Shown here: piece by piece, positions 60,796-64,000 of the stretch
Position numbering within the stretch: position 1 is the stretch's first letter
Layout of the letters: each line of letters begins with the position of its first letter
Assembly: GCF_000759835.1 (NCBI RefSeq)
Contig: NZ_BBNB01000008.1
Coordinates: forward strand, 290,149 to 354,148
Origin: Citrobacter sedlakii NBRC 105722
GTDB lineage: Bacteria > Pseudomonadota > Gammaproteobacteria > Enterobacterales > Enterobacteriaceae
DNA: 64,000 bases
Reading direction: 5' to 3'
The notes under the pieces: model-generated
Database searches by the model: none
What the model was told of the DNA's origin: nothing
What the model saw: only the letters and a program-made list of their open reading frames with translations
Translations under genes and position numbers: made by a program

Positions 60796-62281
60796 TATCT
60801 TGCTCTTTTGTCACATATAATTAATGTTTACTTTCACCGAACACTAAATATCCGGTATTCCTCCCTTCGCGTTGTCCTGCTAATAATATTCACAATCCGT
60901 TCGTGATAATACGAGGTATAAGGTATTGCAGTAGCCTGACAATGCATTAACATTGCCGCTAATATAGAGACAGTGGTAAGCCCCACTTAAGATTAAATAA
61001 ATATTATTTTGCCTTGATACAAAACGCAATAAAATAAAATTTAGCAAGCTAAGGAAAAATAAAAGTCAGCATTAATATTTTTGTTAATATTTTTTCTTGC
61101 TGTATCAGTAAGAACAATACCATCAGCATAAGTAAACATAGTTGCAACAAATAGCCCTATATCTGATCATCTTCATGCTGAAAAATTGCGCAATAACGTA
61201 ATGCCATACTCAAAATTAGGATTAATCCTAATACGCATTATCTGTATTGCGTTCGCCCAGGGTATGACAGCCTTAACCTGCGGGTAGCGTTCCAGTAAGT
61301 ACTGATAAAGAGGTGTAGCAGAGCAATGTATCACCCGATATGACGCTCGCGATGTTGCGGTCAGATCGTGCCCGGTAAAGTCAGTTTCACTACGATATTA
61401 GTTGCCTGCGTTATTATTTACTCGCCTGGTGCCTTTTTGTTGCAAAGTATTTCTTCAACCTGACAACCTATATTGTGCTGGCGCTTTGCGTTAGGGTAAA
61501 TATACCCACTGCGCAAAATTCCCCCAAACAAAGCAGCCTGGTGAATCGTTACGCACGCCAACAACTTTTTTGAATGAAAATAGGCTATTACAAACATCCT
61601 GATTAAATAACCTGCAAGAAATGGTGGGTAACTTATCCCTGTCGACGGTGAAGAATACACGTTTAGCCGGTAACTTTTTAGCGTTAAGCGGGAATCATCC
61701 TGGTCATGATAAAATATGATTTTTGCGCCAATACCCCCGCTTGTGCTTATTATGACTATTCTCAGGCTGTTTTTTGCAGTATGGTTTAATCATTGTTGTA
61801 GTATTGCAGTGAATGCTAGCCAGGCTGCCATAATGTTCTTCGTATTCACTGAAGTCACTTGCACCCTATTTGCCTGGTTGTCGGGATCTCCGCCCACGAA
61901 AAACGTGGTCGTTGCGTATGCCGATTAAAGGCCAATACATTTGGCGCGGTTGGTGTGTTTATATCAACCACAGGGGCTTCTGAGTTCATCATCCAGAGGA
62001 GTAAGAATGAACAGGACGTGGAAACCACCCGGAAAACCGTTTTTTTTCAGTCTTAAACATCACTTCACCGCAAGATGTCCGAGGAGGCTTTCCCCAGGGA
62101 ATGGCAATACGTCATGACCTAACGAGCAACCGCCGTTTTAACTATCCGGTTCAGCGCAGCAGGGGCCAGGCGATTTTTACCCCCGACAAAGTGCCTATAA
62201 ATAACGAGTAAAACCGGAAGAGCCATTGGATTGATGGTGATGAGCAGAACAGTTGCATGCCTGCAAAAAAAAGGGAACCTA
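60796..62281. promoter_or_regulatory. 1.49-kb non-coding region between pilin gene and fimB
   Basis: This long AT-rich gap has only weak short frames (61418-61660, 61716-61928) without good ribosome sites. It contains an 18-bp perfect palindrome at 61215-61232, a GGTATA-type tandem at 60915-60927 and a 9-bp inverted repeat GCAGCCTGG/CCAGGCTGC (61533-61541 and 61820-61828). In E. coli fimB is likewise preceded by a long (about 1.4 kb) regulatory region, which carries NanR and NagC sites. Confidence 0.6.
61215..61232. promoter_or_regulatory. Perfect 18-bp palindrome, RcsB-box-like
   Basis: ATTAGGATTAATCCTAAT is fully self-complementary and resembles RcsB/RcsAB boxes (TaAGaatatTCctA). It is 420 bp upstream of the pilin gene. 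Confidence 0.5.
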
Positions 62282-62887
62282 ATGAAAAACAGCGCCGATA
62301 ACAAAAAAAGGAACTTCCTGACTCAGAATGAAATAGAGTCGCTTCTCAAAGCAGCCAATACCGGACCTCACGCTGCCCGCAATTACTGCCTGACACTACT
62401 GTGTTTTATCCACGGGTTTCGTGCCAGCGAAATCTGCCGTCTGCAAATTTCAGACATTGATATCAAATCAAAGTGTATTTATATCCATCGACTGAAAAAG
62501 GGTTTCTCTACCACCCATCCTTTATTAGGTGAAGAAATCCAGGCGCTGAAAAACTGGCTGGATATTCGCGGAACGTATCCGCACTCCGACAGCGAATGGT
62601 TATTTTTATCACGAAAAGGAAACCCGCTTTCTCGCCAGCAATTTTATCAAATCATTTCCGCATCTGGCGATAACGCCGGACTGCCGCTGGAAATCCATCC
62701 GCATATGCTTCGCCACTCCTGCGGCTTCGCCTTAGCCAATATGGGAATCGACACTCGCCTGATCCAGGACTACCTCGGCCACCGTAACATCCGCCACACC
62801 GTCTGGTACACCGCCAGCAACGCCGGGCGTTTTTATGGTATCTGGGACGACACAAAACTTAAACAACGTAACGCTCTTTCACTCTGA
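62282..62887 (+). CDS. fimB: Type 1 fimbriae switch recombinase FimB
   Basis: FimB is a tyrosine recombinase that inverts the fimS promoter element in both directions. The product has 201 residues, almost collinear with E. coli FimB. The catalytic set Arg47, His141, Arg144, His167 and Tyr176 is present (HMLRHSCG, YLGHRNIRHTVWY). The ATG at 62282 (MKNSADNKKRNF) is chosen; the frame opens 17 codons earlier. It is divergent from the fimbrial operon on the left and 472 bp before fimE. Confidence 0.95.
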   Translation: MKNSADNKKRNFLTQNEIESLLKAANTGPHAARNYCLTLLCFIHGFRASEICRLQISDIDIKSKCIYIHRLKKGFSTTHPLLGEEIQALKNWLDIRGTYPHSDSEWLFLSRKGNPLSRQQFYQIISASGDNAGLPLEIHPHMLRHSCGFALANMGIDTRLIQDYLGHRNIRHTVWYTASNAGRFYGIWDDTKLKQRNALSL

Positions 62888-63359
62888 TAAAGCTAACGCC
62901 ATGGATGGTGTTAAAAAATAACCTTCTGCTTACCGAAGTTTAATCAACATTAACCCTATGTTAATTATGATTATCGTTCAGGCATGTTCATGTAATTAAT
63001 AATTGCGATACTTATTATATCCTTGTAATCACTCTGGATATCAGATTTTTATTAATCCCAAGGTTAAACCATTCAGCTTAACTTCTTTCGCTGAAAATAT
63101 CGGCAACGCGAACTATTTTCCTTTTATTTTTAACCACCTGACATTAACGCCTTCGGGTTCGGTTGTGGTAATCCCTAAAATAAATAAAAATAAGATTTAT
63201 CATGTGGCAATGATTTCCTCATGTGTAAAAGTAATGTAATCACCATTTTGTGATTATTTCCCCGCATATAATACGCCTTTAACATCGTCGATTATTTTTT
63301 AATCGTCATGGTTTTTTACAGGTGTTCATTAGCAGAAACCCATTCAGGAGTAATGTATT
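62888..63359. other. fimB-fimE intergenic region
   Basis: This 472-bp AT-rich gap is of a size close to that in E. coli and contains the fimE promoter. The 78-residue frame at 63003-63239 lacks a ribosome site and is not called. Confidence 0.65.
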
Positions 63360-63956
63360 GTGAATCGACGTCGTTATCTTACCGGCAAAGAAGTTCAGGC
63401 GATGATGCAGGCCGCTCGTCACGGTCCGACCGGAGAACGGGATTATTGCCTTATTCTGCTGGCATTCCGTCACGGGATGCGGATCAGTGAACTCCTCGAC
63501 CTGCATTACCGCGACCTCGATCTTCATGAGGGGCGTATTAATATCCGACGGCTGAAGAATGGTTTTTCAACCATTCACCCGCTGCGCTTTGATGAACGTG
63601 AAGCCGTCGAACGCTGGAGCCAACAGCGCGCGAACTGGCGTGGGGCAGGCCGCACCGACGCGGTGTTTATTTCCCGCCGGGGTACGCCACTGTCGCGTCA
63701 GCAGGCGTATCGCATCATTCGCGCGGCCGGAATTGATGCCGGTACCGTCACCCATACCCATCCCCATATGCTCCGCCACGCCTGCGGTTATGAACTTGCC
63801 GAAAGGGGGACGGACACGCGACTTATTCAGGACTATCTCGGCCATCGCAATATTCGCCATACCGTGCGTTATACCGCCAGTAATGCCGCGCGTTTTGCCG
63901 GATTATGGGAGAGAAACAATCTGATAGACGAAATTTCACAAGGGAAAAAGAAATAA
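63360..63956 (+). CDS. fimE: Type 1 fimbriae switch recombinase FimE
   Basis: FimE is the tyrosine recombinase that favours the ON-to-OFF inversion of fimS. The product has 198 residues. Catalytic residues Arg41, His136, Arg139, His162 and Tyr171 are intact (HMLRHACG, YLGHRNIRHTVRY). It starts with GTG at 63360 after an AGGAG site. The fimS element and fimA are expected immediately to the right, outside the window. Confidence 0.95.
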   Translation: MNRRRYLTGKEVQAMMQAARHGPTGERDYCLILLAFRHGMRISELLDLHYRDLDLHEGRINIRRLKNGFSTIHPLRFDEREAVERWSQQRANWRGAGRTDAVFISRRGTPLSRQQAYRIIRAAGIDAGTVTHTHPHMLRHACGYELAERGTDTRLIQDYLGHRNIRHTVRYTASNAARFAGLWERNNLIDEISQGKKK

Positions 63957-64000
63957 GCTAAATCATTGAAAAGGAAAAGAAAACCGTAGACCGAACAGGT

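Noticed and set aside
60923..61810. 10-bp direct repeat GTATTGCAGT at 60923 and 61801
   Set aside because: A repeat of this length is expected about once by chance in a region of this size, and direct orientation does not fit an inversion switch.
61418..61928. Short frames in the region between the pilin gene and fimB (61418-61660 and 61716-61928)
   Set aside because: They have poor ribosome sites and no recognisable motifs, and they lie in AT-rich DNA that looks regulatory.
60979..61979. AAGCCCC / GGGGCTT inverted pair about 1 kb apart as fimS ends
   Set aside because: Only 7 bp match, the flanks do not extend the match, and the span is too long.
63003..63239. 78-codon frame between fimB and fimE
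   Set aside because: It has no ribosome site, and the gap size matches the non-coding gap in E. coli.

Overview
The window is chromosomal DNA of a Citrobacter-like member of the Enterobacteriaceae. From the left edge to about 50 kb the gene order follows the E. coli/Salmonella backbone at the recBCD-thyA-mutH-galR-lysA-araE-kduID-yqeFG locus, with near full-length, strongly conserved products. Blocks absent from E. coli K-12 at these positions are inserted. Species assignment is inference.

Region 1 (1-20 kb) is housekeeping. recD (cut by the window edge), recB, ptrA and recC are followed by the pilin-like ppdC-ygdB-ppdB-ppdA run, thyA, lgt, ptsP and rppH, all on the minus strand. The rppH-mutH gap carries a DnaA-box cluster that matches the DARS2 element in position and content. 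mutH, ygdQ, ygdR and tas then run on the plus strand.

Region 2 (21-30 kb): lplT-aas (lysophospholipid uptake and re-acylation), the twin sRNA genes omrA and omrB, galR, a second LacI-family regulator, lysA/lysR and ygeA.

Region 3 (30-43 kb) is an oligogalacturonide (pectin fragment) utilisation island built around the backbone genes araE, kduD and kduI: a FepE-like O-antigen chain-length regulator, then kdgF, togMNAB, kduI-kduD, ogl and the porin kdgM. Near-palindromic KdgR-type operators precede each transcription unit, so porin, ABC importer, lyase and isomerase/dehydrogenase steps appear to form one regulon leading to 2-keto-3-deoxygluconate. No pectate lyase or kdgR gene is in the window.

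Region 4 (43-52.5 kb): yqeF, a LysR/PACE-efflux divergent pair, yqeG, a MarT/FidL-like (yqeI-yqeJ) membrane-regulator pair, a LuxR-type yqeH-like regulator with an N-terminal cysteine cluster, a small unknown gene, rcnR/rcnA with twin RcnR operators, a possible rcnB scrap, and yjdJ-yjdI.

Region 5 (52.5-64 kb) is accessory and has AT-rich intergenic DNA: a second CadC/MarT-like plus FidL-like overlapping pair, another LuxR-type regulator, a predicted winged-helix protein, and a four-gene chaperone-usher fimbrial operon on the minus strand. A 1.5-kb non-coding region separates this operon from the divergent fimB and fimE recombinase genes. Those two genes very probably lead into a type 1 fim switch and operon just beyond the right edge.
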